64,000 nt of DNA from the NCBI GenBank assembly GCA_020846715.1, contig JADLDK010000011.1:46763-110762 (forward strand). The letters run 5' to 3'. Position 1 is the first letter of the stretch; every line of letters starts with the position of its first letter. The DNA is from Armatimonadota bacterium. GTDB taxonomy: Bacteria; Armatimonadota; UBA5829; DSUL01. Both the position numbers and the translations under genes were made by a program. Positions 1-9,561 of this stretch are shown one piece after another. The notes beneath the pieces are model-generated. The model did not search any database. It was given only the letters and a program-made list of their open reading frames with translations, and was not told the origin of the DNA.

Positions 1-520
1 GCTGGCGGACGTCGTCAATAACCGTTTGATACGTGCCTTTGCGACCACGCACGAGAGGAGCGAGAATCTGAAGCCGGCTACCCTCCGGCAGGCTGAGGAC
101 GGTATCCACAATCTGCTCTGTGGTCTGCTGGGCAACCGCCTGACCGCACTTCGGACAGTGCGGGGTCCCCACCCTGGCAAACAGCAGGCGCAGGTAGTCA
201 TAAATCTCCGTCACCGTGCCAACAGTAGAGCGCGGATTGCGCGTGGTGGATTTCTGGTCGATGGAGACGGCGGGTGACAGCCCCTGAATGTCGTCAACAT
301 CCGGCTTGTCCATCTGCCCCAGAAACTGCCGCGCGTAGGCTGAGAGCGACTCTACATACCGGCGTTGCCCCTCCGCATAAATGGTGTCAAAGGCCAGCGA
401 AGACTTGCCCGAGCCGGACAGTCCCGTAATCACCACCAATTTGTCGCGCGGAATCTCAAGATCGATATCTTTAAGGTTGTGCTGGCGCGCGCCGTGAATG
501 ATGATTTTGTCTTGAGACAT
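1..520 (-). CDS. uvrA: UvrA, excinuclease ABC subunit A (N-terminal part, cut by window edge)
   Basis: Reverse-strand translation from ATG at 518-520 gives [20 protein letters not shown], then the first ATP-binding Walker A loop GLSGSGKSS (about residues 32-40), [20 protein letters not shown] and [19 protein letters not shown], which are hallmark UvrA sequences. A first zinc-binding CPKC pair follows near residue 120. UvrA is the damage-sensing ATPase of nucleotide excision repair and works with UvrB in the cytoplasm. Only the first 173 codons are present; the frame stays open through position 1, so the gene continues outside the window. An AGGGG about 11 bases upstream can serve as ribosome binding site. 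It is transcribed divergently from the restriction-modification operon. Confidence 0.97.
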   Translation of the reverse strand, partial: MSQDKIIIHGARQHNLKDIDLEIPRDKLVVITGLSGSGKSSLAFDTIYAEGQRRYVESLSAYARQFLGQMDKPDVDDIQGLSPAVSIDQKSTTRNPRSTVGTVTEIYDYLRLLFARVGTPHCPKCGQAVAQQTTEQIVDTVLSLPEGSRLQILAPLVRGRKGTYQTVIDDVRQ

Positions 521-671
521 AGACACAAAACCCCTACTGTTGACCGAGCGGATGCTGACGCACTGGGAGCGGCTGTGCGAACCACTCCATTTTAGCCCAA
601 CGAACAAAAGTCGGGGGCAGGTTCCAGGGGACGAAATTGGGCTGTATTGCGCTCTCTCCTTCAGCTTCTGA

Positions 672-700
672 TTGACCGCAGGCCGGTGATTCGCTATATT
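672..700 (+). promoter_or_regulatory. Sigma-70-type promoter of the restriction-modification operon
   Basis: TTGACC (672-677), a 17-base spacer and TATATT (695-700) lie 45 bases upstream of the restriction helicase start. Both hexamers are near consensus and the spacing is ideal. The rest of 521-744, between divergent uvrA and this operon, shows no gene or strong repeat. Confidence 0.6.
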
Positions 701-744
701 AAGCTGATCAGCGTGCGCGGACTACACGGCTGACACGAGATACC

Positions 745-3700
745 ATGGCTCAGGTCGTAATCGAAAACCCCGTTATCAACTCTCCTTTTGAGGAGCCCCG
801 CCGCCACTTCCGCTTCGATGAAGATGGCATCACGAGCGACATCGTCGAAAGCCGCAGGCGCAGCTCCTACTTCATTCCCGTCCCAAAAGCCAAGAAGAAA
901 AGCAAACAGCTTGTGCTGGCTACGGAATGGACGCAGGAGCGAATCGAAGAGAATACCTTCATCAATCTGGTGCGCGAGCGCGTGGGATTGTGGCGGCGGG
1001 AGGGCAGACCAGGCGTTACCCCCGTTACCCGGCAGCTTCTTGCGCACTGGACCGCTGAAGATCGCGAGCGGCGGCTCTACTTCTGCCAGATCGAAGCGCT
1101 GGAGACTCTGATCTACCTAACCGAGTGCGCGGGCAAAATGGGCGATGCGTCCCTGGCCACAAAGCTGAAAGACTTCAACAACGCCAGCAATCCCGGTTTG
1201 GACCGCCTTGCGCTCAAGATGGCCACGGGAACTGGCAAGACGGTCGTTATGGCCATGCTTATCGCCTGGCACACCCTCAACAAGCTGGCAAACCGGCAGG
1301 ACACGCGCTTTTCCGATACTTTTCTGATTATCACGCCGGGAATCACCATCAAAGACCGCCTGCGCGTGTTGCTCCCAAACGACGGGGACAACTACTACCG
1401 GACTATGGATGTTGTGCCCGCCGACATGCGCGAAGATCTCGGTCAGGCCAATATCCTCATCACGAACTACCACGCATTCCTCCACCGGGAAAAGATCTCG
1501 GCCGGGAAGCTCACCAAAGAGGTGCTGCAGTCGCGTGGAGGTTCGTCAAGCTCGACGTTCACGGAGACGCCCGATGAAATGGTGCGCAGAGTGTGCCGGC
1601 AATTTGGCTCGAAGAAGAACATCATCGTCATCAACGACGAAGCGCACCACTGCTACAGGCGCAAGCCGGAAGCCCCCGAAGAAAAGCTGACCGGCGATGA
1701 GCGCAAAGAGGCGCAGAAGCGCGACGAAGCAGCCCGCGTCTGGATATCAGGCATTGAGGCGGTCAAGAACAAGATAGGTGTAAAGGCCATCTACGATCTG
1801 TCCGCAACACCGTTCTTCCTTCGCGGGTCAGGCTATCCGGAAGGGATGTTGTTCCCGTGGGTTGTCTCGGACTTCTCTCTCGTGGACGCCATCGAGTCCG
1901 GCATCGTGAAAGTCCCGCGCGTGCCCGTAGCGGACGATTCCATGACGGGCGACCAGCCGACGTACCGCGATCTGTGGACGCGCATCCGGGACGATCTCCC
2001 GAAAAAAGGCCGCGGCACGGAGGCTGCTCCCGTTGAACCAAAGCTGCCAGCAGAGCTGGAAGGCGCCATTCGCAGCCTTTACGGCAACTACGAGAAATAC
2101 TACCGGCAGTGGGAGCAGAGCACAGATGACGCCGGTAATTCCGGCGTTCCGCCGGTGTTCATTGTCGTCTGCAACAACACGAACGTTTCGAAGCTCGTCT
2201 TCGACTTCATCGCCGGATGGGAGAAACCGCTCGAAGATGGCCAGACGGTCAATGTGCCCGGGGCGCTCCCTCTTTTCAGCAATGTCGAGCACGGCCAGTG
2301 GCTGCACCGTCCGAACACGATTCTGATTGACAGCGAGCAGCTCGAATCGGGCGAGGCGATGAGCGATGAGTTCAAGAAGATAGCCGCCGCCGAGATCGAG
2401 GAGTTCAAGGCGGAGTATGTAGCGCGCTTCCCTGGACGCGACGCCAGCAAGTTGACCGATGAGGACCTGCTGCGCGAGGTTATGAACACGGTCGGTAAAC
2501 GGGGAAAGCTGGGGGAGCATGTGCGCTGCGTTGTCTCAGTCTCAATGCTCACCGAAGGCTGGGATGCGAACACCGTGACCCATATCCTCGGGGTACGCGC
2601 ATTTGGGACACAGCTCCTCTGTGAGCAGGTGGTTGGACGCGGGCTGCGCCGAATGAGCCATCAGCCGGATGACAACGGGCTGTTCCCCGCAGAATACGCA
2701 GAGGTGTACGGCGTTCCGTTTTCCTTTATCCCGGCGGCCGGTTCGATGACCGACCCGAAACCCGGACCGATCCCCACGCGCGTCCGGGCGCTGGAAGACC
2801 GGATTGCATGCGAGATCACCTTCCCGCGTGTTTCGGGATACCGCTATGAGTTTCCCGCGGAGCGGCTGACCGCAGATTTCACAGAGGATTCACGCTTCGC
2901 CCTCACGACCGAAGATGTTACCACTCGCACGAAGATGGGCGCCTTTGTCGGTGAAACCGTTATTCACAACCTGGATGACCTTCGCAAACACCGAATGCAA
3001 GAGGTGGCCTTTATCCTGGCCAAACGGACGCTCGAGGCGTACTTCCGGGACGAAGAGGGTAATATCAAACACTGGTACTTCCCGGATCTGGTCGAAATCG
3101 CCCGCCGCTGGCTTGAGGAATGCCTCACCTGCAAGGACAACTGCTTCCCGCAGCTTATGCTCCTGACCCAGTTTCAGCACGACGCCGCCGACCGTATCTA
3201 CAGGGCGATTGTGGCGTCCCAGGAGGGCGAAAAGCGGCTGATACCGATCCTGCGACCGTATGACACCGTCGGCTCCACGCGCTACGTGGACTTCGACACA
3301 ACGCGCCCGGTGTATGCGACCGATCCGGAAAAGTGCCACATCTCGCACGTCGTGGCCGACACGGAGTCGTGGGAGCAAAAACTTGCGCAGGCGCTGGAGG
3401 AGATGGTCGAAGTCGCACACTACGTCAAGAACCACAACCTCGGCTTCACAATTCCCTATTCGCTTTCCGGGGAGGAGCGCAGCTACATCCCGGACTTCAT
3501 CTGCCACGTCCGGCAGGGGGACGGACAGACGCTGAACCTGATCCTCGAGTGCTCCGGTGAAAAGAGAAAGGACAAGACGGCGAAGACCGCTACGGCCCGG
3601 ACACTGTGGGTTCCAGCCATCAACAACCACGGCGGCTACGGCCGCTGGGCGTTCCTGGAGATAAGCGATCCGTGGGATGCGAAGCAGACGATACGGGCCT

Positions 3701-3750
3701 GGCTCCATCATGCGTCCCATGAGACCCACAAGACCCATGCCGATGTCTGA
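745..3750 (+). CDS. Type III-like restriction enzyme, SF2 helicase/nuclease (Res-type, BPTD_3080-like)
   Basis: A 1001-residue protein with the SF2 translocase core of Res subunits: Walker A MATGTGKTVVM near residue 155, DEAH box as VINDEAHHCYRR near 297, motif III SATPFF near 354, and a helicase C domain with GWDANTVTH and QVVGRGLRR near 610-635. The C-terminal region, IPDF (915-918) and LILECSGEK (934-940), resembles a PD-(D/E)xK nuclease. ATP-driven translocation and cleavage of unmodified DNA is expected for the family. It opens an operon with a four-helix-bundle gene and the methyltransferase; the order res then mod is reversed compared with classic type III loci. The usual Lys of ExK is not in register (E-C-S), so nuclease activity is uncertain. 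No strong ribosome binding site was seen (GAGA at about -10). Confidence 0.88.
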   Translation: MAQVVIENPVINSPFEEPRRHFRFDEDGITSDIVESRRRSSYFIPVPKAKKKSKQLVLATEWTQERIEENTFINLVRERVGLWRREGRPGVTPVTRQLLAHWTAEDRERRLYFCQIEALETLIYLTECAGKMGDASLATKLKDFNNASNPGLDRLALKMATGTGKTVVMAMLIAWHTLNKLANRQDTRFSDTFLIITPGITIKDRLRVLLPNDGDNYYRTMDVVPADMREDLGQANILITNYHAFLHREKISAGKLTKEVLQSRGGSSSSTFTETPDEMVRRVCRQFGSKKNIIVINDEAHHCYRRKPEAPEEKLTGDERKEAQKRDEAARVWISGIEAVKNKIGVKAIYDLSATPFFLRGSGYPEGMLFPWVVSDFSLVDAIESGIVKVPRVPVADDSMTGDQPTYRDLWTRIRDDLPKKGRGTEAAPVEPKLPAELEGAIRSLYGNYEKYYRQWEQSTDDAGNSGVPPVFIVVCNNTNVSKLVFDFIAGWEKPLEDGQTVNVPGALPLFSNVEHGQWLHRPNTILIDSEQLESGEAMSDEFKKIAAAEIEEFKAEYVARFPGRDASKLTDEDLLREVMNTVGKRGKLGEHVRCVVSVSMLTEGWDANTVTHILGVRAFGTQLLCEQVVGRGLRRMSHQPDDNGLFPAEYAEVYGVPFSFIPAAGSMTDPKPGPIPTRVRALEDRIACEITFPRVSGYRYEFPAERLTADFTEDSRFALTTEDVTTRTKMGAFVGETVIHNLDDLRKHRMQEVAFILAKRTLEAYFRDEEGNIKHWYFPDLVEIARRWLEECLTCKDNCFPQLMLLTQFQHDAADRIYRAIVASQEGEKRLIPILRPYDTVGSTRYVDFDTTRPVYATDPEKCHISHVVADTESWEQKLAQALEEMVEVAHYVKNHNLGFTIPYSLSGEERSYIPDFICHVRQGDGQTLNLILECSGEKRKDKTAKTATARTLWVPAINNHGGYGRWAFLEISDPWDAKQTIRAWLHHASHETHKTHADV
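3711..3739 (+). repeat. 29-bp direct repeat, copy 1 (left of the four-helix-bundle gene)
   Basis: Built from three 9-base units of the form CCYATRAGA (CCCATGAGA, CCCACAAGA, CCCATG). It matches the copy at 4300-4328 at 26 of 29 positions. It lies across the last codons of the restriction gene, just before the next start codon. Confidence 0.8.
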
Positions 3751-4342
3751 AGCAGGCTTCATCCCGAAGCACGGAGGCTACCAGGACCTTGCGGCCTACC
3801 AGAAAGCCAGGATCGTCTATGACGCGACGGCCGCCTTTTGTCAGCGCTTTGTTGACAGGCGCAGCCGGACACACGATCAGATGATTCAGGCGGCAAGGTC
3901 TGGCAAGCAAAACATCGTGGAAGGGAGCATGGCTTCGGCGACCTCCAAAGAGACGGAAATCAAGCTGATGAACGTCGCGCGCGCCAGTCTGGAGGAGCTT
4001 CTGGAGGACTACCGCGACTTTCTGCGCACGCGCAAACTGCCGGCGTGGGACAAAAACCACCCGCAGGCGCAGGTAATCCGGAAGCTGGCGTACGGGGAGC
4101 ATGTGTCCTATAAGACTTATGAGACTCGTGTGGCCCACGCGCCTCCGGAGGTCGCGGCAAACACCATCATCTGCCTGATTCACCAGACGAACTATCTGCT
4201 GGACCGCCTGCTGAGAAGCCTGGAGAAGTCCTTCCTTGAGGAAGGTGGCCTGCGCGAGCGCATGACGCGGGCGCGGCTGCGGCAACGTAACATTCAGCGT
4301 GCGTCCCATGAGGCCCAGAGGACCCATGAACAAGAAGATTGA
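3743..4342 (+). CDS. Four-helix-bundle suffix-domain protein (S23/IVP-like)
   Basis: A protein of 199 residues from the ATG at 3743, starting MSEAGFIPKHGGYQDLAAYQ and containing DATAAFCQRFV, QMIQAARSGKQNIVEGS and LEELLEDYRDFL, the pattern of the four-helix-bundle family related to 23S rRNA intervening-sequence proteins. The start is chosen because ATGTCTGA overlaps the restriction gene stop by 8 bases, suggesting coupled translation, and because family members begin close to FIPKHGGY; an in-frame ATG at 3710 is possible. The family has no firmly known biochemical role. The gene sits between restriction and modification genes and is bracketed by 29-bp direct repeats, with a diverged third copy inside it at 4102-4130, which suggests it can move as a unit. 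Confidence 0.8.
   Translation: MSEAGFIPKHGGYQDLAAYQKARIVYDATAAFCQRFVDRRSRTHDQMIQAARSGKQNIVEGSMASATSKETEIKLMNVARASLEELLEDYRDFLRTRKLPAWDKNHPQAQVIRKLAYGEHVSYKTYETRVAHAPPEVAANTIICLIHQTNYLLDRLLRSLEKSFLEEGGLRERMTRARLRQRNIQRASHEAQRTHEQED
4102..4130 (+). repeat. Diverged third copy of the 29-bp repeat, inside the four-helix-bundle gene
   Basis: The same length and 9-base period (CCTATAAGA, CTTATGAGA, CTCGTG). It matches copy 1 at 20 of 29 positions, and every mismatch is a transition. It is translated as part of the gene (codons for YKTYETR). Confidence 0.5.
4300..4328 (+). repeat. 29-bp direct repeat, copy 2 (right of the four-helix-bundle gene)
   Basis: It contains CCCATGAGG, CCCAGAGGA, CCCATG and ends exactly at the chosen ATG of the methyltransferase. 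It differs from copy 1 at only three positions. Confidence 0.8.
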
Positions 4343-7121
4343 GAACATCACCCATTCCGACACCCGGCCGAACATACCGACGGAGGAGCTTCGAGGGTTT
4401 GTAAGCGAGGACGAGCAGAAGCCGAAGGCGGTGCTGTATCCGCGCGATCCGTCGCTGGACCCCCAGCTTGTGTGGAAGGGCAAGGACCAGCAGGACGCTG
4501 AGGACCTGTCCGTGCTGTCTGTCCCCATCTACATTCAGGAGAAGATTCACCCGCAGGCGATTATCGAGGACTTCCGGCGGCAGGCGAGCGCCCAAGCGTC
4601 TCCAGCGCCCCCCGCCCAGCTCGATCTGTTCGGCGATGCCTTCAACGGCCTGCCGTTCGAGGAACAGATTCAGTTCTACGAGCACGCCAACCACTGGTCC
4701 AACAGGATGATCCTGGGCGACAGCCTGCTGGTGATGAACTCGCTGGCGGAGAAGGAGGGGCTGAAGGGGCAGGTCCAGATGATCTACATAGACCCGCCCT
4801 ACGGCATCAAGTTCGGCAGCAACTGGCAGGTGTCCACGCGCAAGCGCGATGTGAAGGACGGGGCAGCCTCTGACCTGACGCGCCAGCCGGAGCAGGTCCG
4901 GGCGTTCCGGGACACGTGGGAGTACGGCATCCACTCGTACCTCGCGTATCTCCGCGACAGGCTGGTCGTCGCCCGCGAGCTTCTCACTGAATCCGGCAGC
5001 GTGTTCGTGCAGATTGGTGATGAGAACGTGCACCTGGTGCGGTGCCTTCTGGACGAGGTGTTTGGGAGTGAGAATTCCTGCGGCGAGATAGTCTTTGCGA
5101 AAACCAGCGGTTTCCAGTCGCGCTTGCTGACCGGGGTTGCAGACTATCTGCTGTGGTACACGAAGAACCGAGAGGCTGTGAAGTACCATCAGCTTTACCT
5201 AAACAAGGAGTTGGGCGGTGGCGGCACAGCAGAATACCGCTATGCAATGCTGCCTGACGGAAGTACCCGCACACTCCCGACAGATGATTTAGCTGCGATA
5301 CAACAGCTGCCGGCCGGCAGCAAGCTGTTCCGCCACGACAATTTGGCGACACAAGGCAACCCTGTATTCGAGGTGGTAGTGAACGGGCGCACATATGCGA
5401 ACAGCTACAAGTCGAACCCTGAAGGTATGGCGCGTCTGATCACTGCCGGTCGCGTTTCCGCGCGGCGCAGTTCGGCAGGGTACATTAGGTTCCTCGACGA
5501 TTTCGGTGCTGTCCCACTGAACGCTCTCTGGACTGACACCGTCATAGCAGGCTGGAGCGAAGACAAGCAGTATGTGGTCCAGACCGCGCGCCGTGTGATC
5601 GAGCGTTGCCTCCTCATGACCACCGACCCCGGCGACCTCGTCCTGGACCCCACCTGCGGCAGCGGCACGACGGCGTACGTAGCGGAGCAGTGGGGACGCC
5701 GCTGGATCACCTGCGACACCTCTCGCGTAGCGCTGACCCTTGCCCGCACACGCCTTATGTGCGCGAAGTTTCCTTACTACCTGCTGGCCGATTCCCCCGA
5801 GGGGCGCAAGAAAGAGTCCGAAATCAGAGGGCTGGAAGCCGACCACGCCTCACTGCCCACTGACCACCAATCACTGACCACTGGCCACGACATCAAGCGC
5901 GGCTTTGTTTACCAGCGCGTGCCGCACATCACGCTGAAATCCATCGCCAACAACGAAGAGATAGACACCATCCACGAAAAGTGGCAGCCCGCGCTGGAGG
6001 ACTTGCGAGCAAAAATCAACCAGGCCTTCGGAAAGAGCTGGGAAGAGTGGGAAGTGCCGCGGACAGGGGACAGCGGGAAGAAGCCAGTGGGCAGTGAGGC
6101 GGAGGCCCTGCTGAAGAAATGGTGGGACCTGCGCCGGGAGCGCCAGCAGGAGATTGACGCCAGCATCGCCCGCCGGGCCGACGCCGAGTTTCTCTACGAC
6201 AAGCCCTACGAAGACAACAAGCGCATCCGCGTTACAGGCCCTTTCACCGTCGAAAGCCTGTCTCCTCACCGCCAGATATCCGTGCAGAGCAAAAAAGAGC
6301 TTGAAAAGCCGACGGAGGACGGCTACCAGTTCTCTATCCGCGGAGCGGGCGAGTTTGGCGTCACCATCATCGAAAACATGAAGAAGGCCGGTGTCCAGAA
6401 CACCGTCAAGGGTGAGCGGCTGAAGTTCGACCGTCTGGACATCTACCCTGGCGAGTGGTTGCACGCGGCCGGTGAATATACGGAAGGGGAGACCACAAAG
6501 CGGGTGGCCGTCTGTGTGGGCCCGGAGTTTGGGACCGTCACGCCGGACCTCGTACGTGAAGCCGCCAAGGAGGCTGTGAAGGGCGCTGGATTCGACACGC
6601 TCCTCATCGCCGGCCTCGCCTTCGATCCACACGTCGGCGAGGAGACGAAGCGCTACGGAAACCTCGTCGTCCTTCCCACAAGGATCAACGCCGACCTCAC
6701 GATGGGCGACGAACTCCTGAAGAAAACCGGCGCCGGAAACCTCTTCATGATCTTCGGAGAGCCGGATATCGTGGTGAGCCACTTGTCTGGCGACCAGGTG
6801 CAGGTGACTATCCGCGGTGTGGACATCTACGATCCGACGACTGGCGAGCTCCGGTCAGACGCAACCGACGAGATCGCCGCCTGGTTCATAGACACGAGCT
6901 ACAACGAAGAGAGCTTCTTCGTGCGCCACGCCTATTTCACAGGCGCAGGCGAGCCATACGACAAACTGAAGAGAGCGCTCCGAGCGGAGGTGGACGAAGC
7001 TGCGTGGGCCGATCTCTACCTCACCACAAGCCGCCCCTTCGCCCGTCCCGAATCCGGCAAAATCGCCGTCAAAGTCATCAACCACTATGGTGATGAGGTG
7101 CTGAAGGTGTACGACGTGTGA
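4326..7121 (+). CDS. Site-specific adenine DNA methyltransferase (type III Mod-like, beta class)
   Basis: A 931-residue protein from ATG 4326 (MNKKIENITHSDTRPNIPTE); the upstream in-frame ATGs lie inside the 29-bp repeat. The catalytic motif DPPYGIKFGSNW comes first (near residue 155) and the S-adenosylmethionine-binding motif DPTCGSGTTAYVAEQWGRRW later (near 440), the order of beta-class N6-adenine or N4-cytosine methyltransferases such as type III Mod. The region between them probably holds target recognition. A long C-terminal part carries charged helices and a conserved end, GKIAVKVINHYGDEVLKVYD. It should protect host DNA against the restriction enzyme encoded two genes upstream. The coding start overlaps the preceding gene by 17 bases. 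Its last 69 bases plus 4 are duplicated at 10786-10858. Confidence 0.9.
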   Translation: MNKKIENITHSDTRPNIPTEELRGFVSEDEQKPKAVLYPRDPSLDPQLVWKGKDQQDAEDLSVLSVPIYIQEKIHPQAIIEDFRRQASAQASPAPPAQLDLFGDAFNGLPFEEQIQFYEHANHWSNRMILGDSLLVMNSLAEKEGLKGQVQMIYIDPPYGIKFGSNWQVSTRKRDVKDGAASDLTRQPEQVRAFRDTWEYGIHSYLAYLRDRLVVARELLTESGSVFVQIGDENVHLVRCLLDEVFGSENSCGEIVFAKTSGFQSRLLTGVADYLLWYTKNREAVKYHQLYLNKELGGGGTAEYRYAMLPDGSTRTLPTDDLAAIQQLPAGSKLFRHDNLATQGNPVFEVVVNGRTYANSYKSNPEGMARLITAGRVSARRSSAGYIRFLDDFGAVPLNALWTDTVIAGWSEDKQYVVQTARRVIERCLLMTTDPGDLVLDPTCGSGTTAYVAEQWGRRWITCDTSRVALTLARTRLMCAKFPYYLLADSPEGRKKESEIRGLEADHASLPTDHQSLTTGHDIKRGFVYQRVPHITLKSIANNEEIDTIHEKWQPALEDLRAKINQAFGKSWEEWEVPRTGDSGKKPVGSEAEALLKKWWDLRRERQQEIDASIARRADAEFLYDKPYEDNKRIRVTGPFTVESLSPHRQISVQSKKELEKPTEDGYQFSIRGAGEFGVTIIENMKKAGVQNTVKGERLKFDRLDIYPGEWLHAAGEYTEGETTKRVAVCVGPEFGTVTPDLVREAAKEAVKGAGFDTLLIAGLAFDPHVGEETKRYGNLVVLPTRINADLTMGDELLKKTGAGNLFMIFGEPDIVVSHLSGDQVQVTIRGVDIYDPTTGELRSDATDEIAAWFIDTSYNEESFFVRHAYFTGAGEPYDKLKRALRAEVDEAAWADLYLTTSRPFARPESGKIAVKVINHYGDEVLKVYDV

Positions 7122-7125
7122 GGGT
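7053..7125 (+). repeat. 73-bp direct repeat, copy 1 (end of the methyltransferase gene)
   Basis: The last 23 codons including the stop, plus four bases of the methyltransferase gene. The second copy is at 10786-10858, with 70 of 73 positions identical. The three differences (TAT/TAC, GGT/GGC, GAT/GAC) are all synonymous in this reading frame. Confidence 0.92.
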
Positions 7126-7164
7126 GGAAGGAACTCATCACAAACTTGGCAAGAAAGGAATCGC

Positions 7165-9558
7165 ATGAGCTACTTCAGTGAACTTATGGCAGCACGACAG
7201 AACGACGTACCCGATGAAGCCGTAACGGGAATTGGCATTGATCTCGGTACAACGAATTCAACTGTCGCCGAGGCAAGCTGGGATCCAAACCAGCCAGAGA
7301 GCGTCCAGGTGCGTTGCCTCGATATTCCCCAAGAGACACTAAATGCCGGCAATACTACGAGTCCGCTGTTCCCTTCGGTGGTGGCTGTTCTGCCAAACCG
7401 GGTACTTGTCGGGGAAGGCGCCAAGCGGCTAAGAGCTGAGAGCACCGAGTATAACCTCTTACCTTACCGGGACCTGTTCTACGAATGCAAGAATGAAATG
7501 GGCATTACGCGCACTTACAACCAGGCGCCGGAAGGCTTTCGATGCGCACGCGACATCGCAGCGAAAGTTTTAGGGTGTCTGGTGGAAACGCTGCGCGACG
7601 ACACGGCCATTCAGAGGGCCGTCGTTACGGTACCTGCCTCGTTCCAGGTGCCCCAGCGCTCGGACACTGTGGAGGCGGCACGCGAAGCAGGCATACAGAT
7701 AATGCCGGGGGATCTGCTTGATGAGCCGATTGGAGCGTTTCTGACTTTTCTCAACGGCCTACCAGACGAGGATCCCCTGCAGCGCTGCGGCTCGTCGCGC
7801 CTTGTGGTGTTCGACTTCGGCGGCGGCACCTGCGACATAGCGGTACTTCAGCTCACGCGCCAGTCACCGGAGCGTCCGATAAGCGTGGCTCCGCTAGCGG
7901 TGTCTCGTTACCACCGGCTTGGTGGTGGTGACATTGATAACTCCATTGTACATGAAGTCCTGATTCCTGCATTGCTCGAAGCAAATGGGATATCGTCCAG
8001 CGAAATAGAGTTCAAGGAGCGAAAGTACTTCCTGGAGCCAGCCCTTCTCGGCGTGGCTGAGTCACTGAAGATATCGCTGTGCAACAGCGTACGAAGGCTC
8101 AAGGATTTCAAGCGTTTCGATCCGACAGATACCGATCGCCACACTGCAGTACTTCCATCAAGCCATCAGTGTGTGTTAAATGGCAGGCAGCTTCTGCTAC
8201 CCAGCCCCTCTCTCACGCTAGAACAGTTCGAGGCAATCCTCGCTCCGTTTCTCGACGAAGACATCACAGTGCCTATTGAGGGTGATTACGGCGTCACATG
8301 CTCCATCTTTGCGCCGCTGGATGATGCGCTAGCCCGCTCTAATTTGCGACCAACCGACGTGGATACAGTGCTACTCGTCGGCGGCAGCAGCCTGATTCCA
8401 CAGGTTGTGGAGGCGCTGGAACAACACCTGGGGCCTCAAGCACAAGTGCGGACTTTTGACGACCACGGACAGATACAGACTGCCGTCGCCGAGGGGGCAG
8501 CCTTGCACTCATTGGCACTGCGCCTTTTTGGCGCGGGTCTTATTCAGCCAGTTCTGAGCGATAGCATCGGCCTCCGCACAAGAGATGGGATTCTCACCCT
8601 GATTCCCAAGGGCGAAGCTGTGCCATATCCTGCGGACGGCTGGGGCCAGATAGACACCCTTAGCATACCGGAGACAGCTGAATCATTGGATCTTCGGATC
8701 GATCTGACGGCTGACGACGGACGTGCCCAGCGTCGGCTGCAATCTGCGATTTGGAGGATCTCGGGACCGGTGACCAAGGGGGAATCCCTAGTAGTTCAGT
8801 ATCATATGGACGACAACCAGATGCTGGCAATACGGGCATTTCGCGCTGGAGCGCCGGGGAGTCCATTCGGCCTCACAGTTGAACGGCCTCTGACCCACGT
8901 GGTCGACCCAAACGAGACTCGCGGTAAGATTATTGAGATCGAGGAAAAGATTAGAACAGGAGATTACGCGGGATGGGCCCGCGTGGCCGCGTTCCGGGAG
9001 CTCGCGGTACTCTGTGCAGAGGTAAGGCAATTCGAGCGGGCTCTCAGTCATCTAAAGACAGCAAATACAATCGCCGGTACTCCGCAACCGGGCCTGCTGA
9101 ACTTGGCCGGAATCTACGCAGGGCGGTTAGGCGATCATAAACGGGAGGAGACTTTCTACACGGCCGCGGCCCAAGCTGGCACAAACTGGGGTGGGCCCCT
9201 ATTTAACCTCGCCGATTCTCTCGAGCATCGCGGTGAACTTCAAAAAGCGCGTTTGTTGGTTGAGCAAGCTTTGGAACGCGAACGGGAAGCAGGCTACCTC
9301 GTTCTCTACGCTAAAATCCTAAGCGGGCAAGGCGACAAGGACGGGCGAGATGCAGCGCTGTCGCAAGCTCTTGAGACGTTCGGACCTGTTGAAGCTCTGG
9401 AGGATTGGGAGGTGGGCTGGCTGCGCCTTGCAGCGCGTATGGTAGGAGACAACAAACTCCTTTCGGCTTGTGACGAAGAAAGCCGTCGCCGAAAGATGGG
9501 TGGCAATGGAGAAGACGGAGGAGGGGTGCTCCCAATCGGTCCCAGCGGGAAGGAGTAG
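7165..9558 (+). CDS. Hsp70-family ATPase with C-terminal TPR region (candidate defence protein)
   Basis: A 797-residue protein. Hsp70 nucleotide-binding motifs are complete: phosphate-1 [12 protein letters not shown] (22-33), phosphate-2 VVFDFGGGTCDIAVL (214-228) and the adenosine motif VLLVGGSSLIPQ (about 401-412). Residues about 450-590 look like a diverged substrate-binding beta domain (SDSIGLRTRDGILTLIPKGE). In place of the helical lid, residues about 600-755 contain TPR-like repeats (AALSQALETF, NLADSLEHRGELQKARLLVE). It is therefore not housekeeping DnaK, which is at 14837. A good ribosome binding site, AAGGAAT, precedes the ATG. The SF1 helicase gene follows after 3 bases, so the two are surely cotranscribed. 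A role in phage defence or in control of the neighbouring restriction system is inference from location. Confidence 0.85.
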   Translation: MSYFSELMAARQNDVPDEAVTGIGIDLGTTNSTVAEASWDPNQPESVQVRCLDIPQETLNAGNTTSPLFPSVVAVLPNRVLVGEGAKRLRAESTEYNLLPYRDLFYECKNEMGITRTYNQAPEGFRCARDIAAKVLGCLVETLRDDTAIQRAVVTVPASFQVPQRSDTVEAAREAGIQIMPGDLLDEPIGAFLTFLNGLPDEDPLQRCGSSRLVVFDFGGGTCDIAVLQLTRQSPERPISVAPLAVSRYHRLGGGDIDNSIVHEVLIPALLEANGISSSEIEFKERKYFLEPALLGVAESLKISLCNSVRRLKDFKRFDPTDTDRHTAVLPSSHQCVLNGRQLLLPSPSLTLEQFEAILAPFLDEDITVPIEGDYGVTCSIFAPLDDALARSNLRPTDVDTVLLVGGSSLIPQVVEALEQHLGPQAQVRTFDDHGQIQTAVAEGAALHSLALRLFGAGLIQPVLSDSIGLRTRDGILTLIPKGEAVPYPADGWGQIDTLSIPETAESLDLRIDLTADDGRAQRRLQSAIWRISGPVTKGESLVVQYHMDDNQMLAIRAFRAGAPGSPFGLTVERPLTHVVDPNETRGKIIEIEEKIRTGDYAGWARVAAFRELAVLCAEVRQFERALSHLKTANTIAGTPQPGLLNLAGIYAGRLGDHKREETFYTAAAQAGTNWGGPLFNLADSLEHRGELQKARLLVEQALEREREAGYLVLYAKILSGQGDKDGRDAALSQALETFGPVEALEDWEVGWLRLAARMVGDNKLLSACDEESRRRKMGGNGEDGGGVLPIGPSGKE

Positions 9559-9561
9559 CAA

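Noticed and set aside
4167..5189. 340-codon antisense frame across the methyltransferase, and similar ones at 3620-4528, 5871-6782 and 15941-16984
   Set aside because: All lie opposite genes with clear motifs; none shows a recognisable domain.
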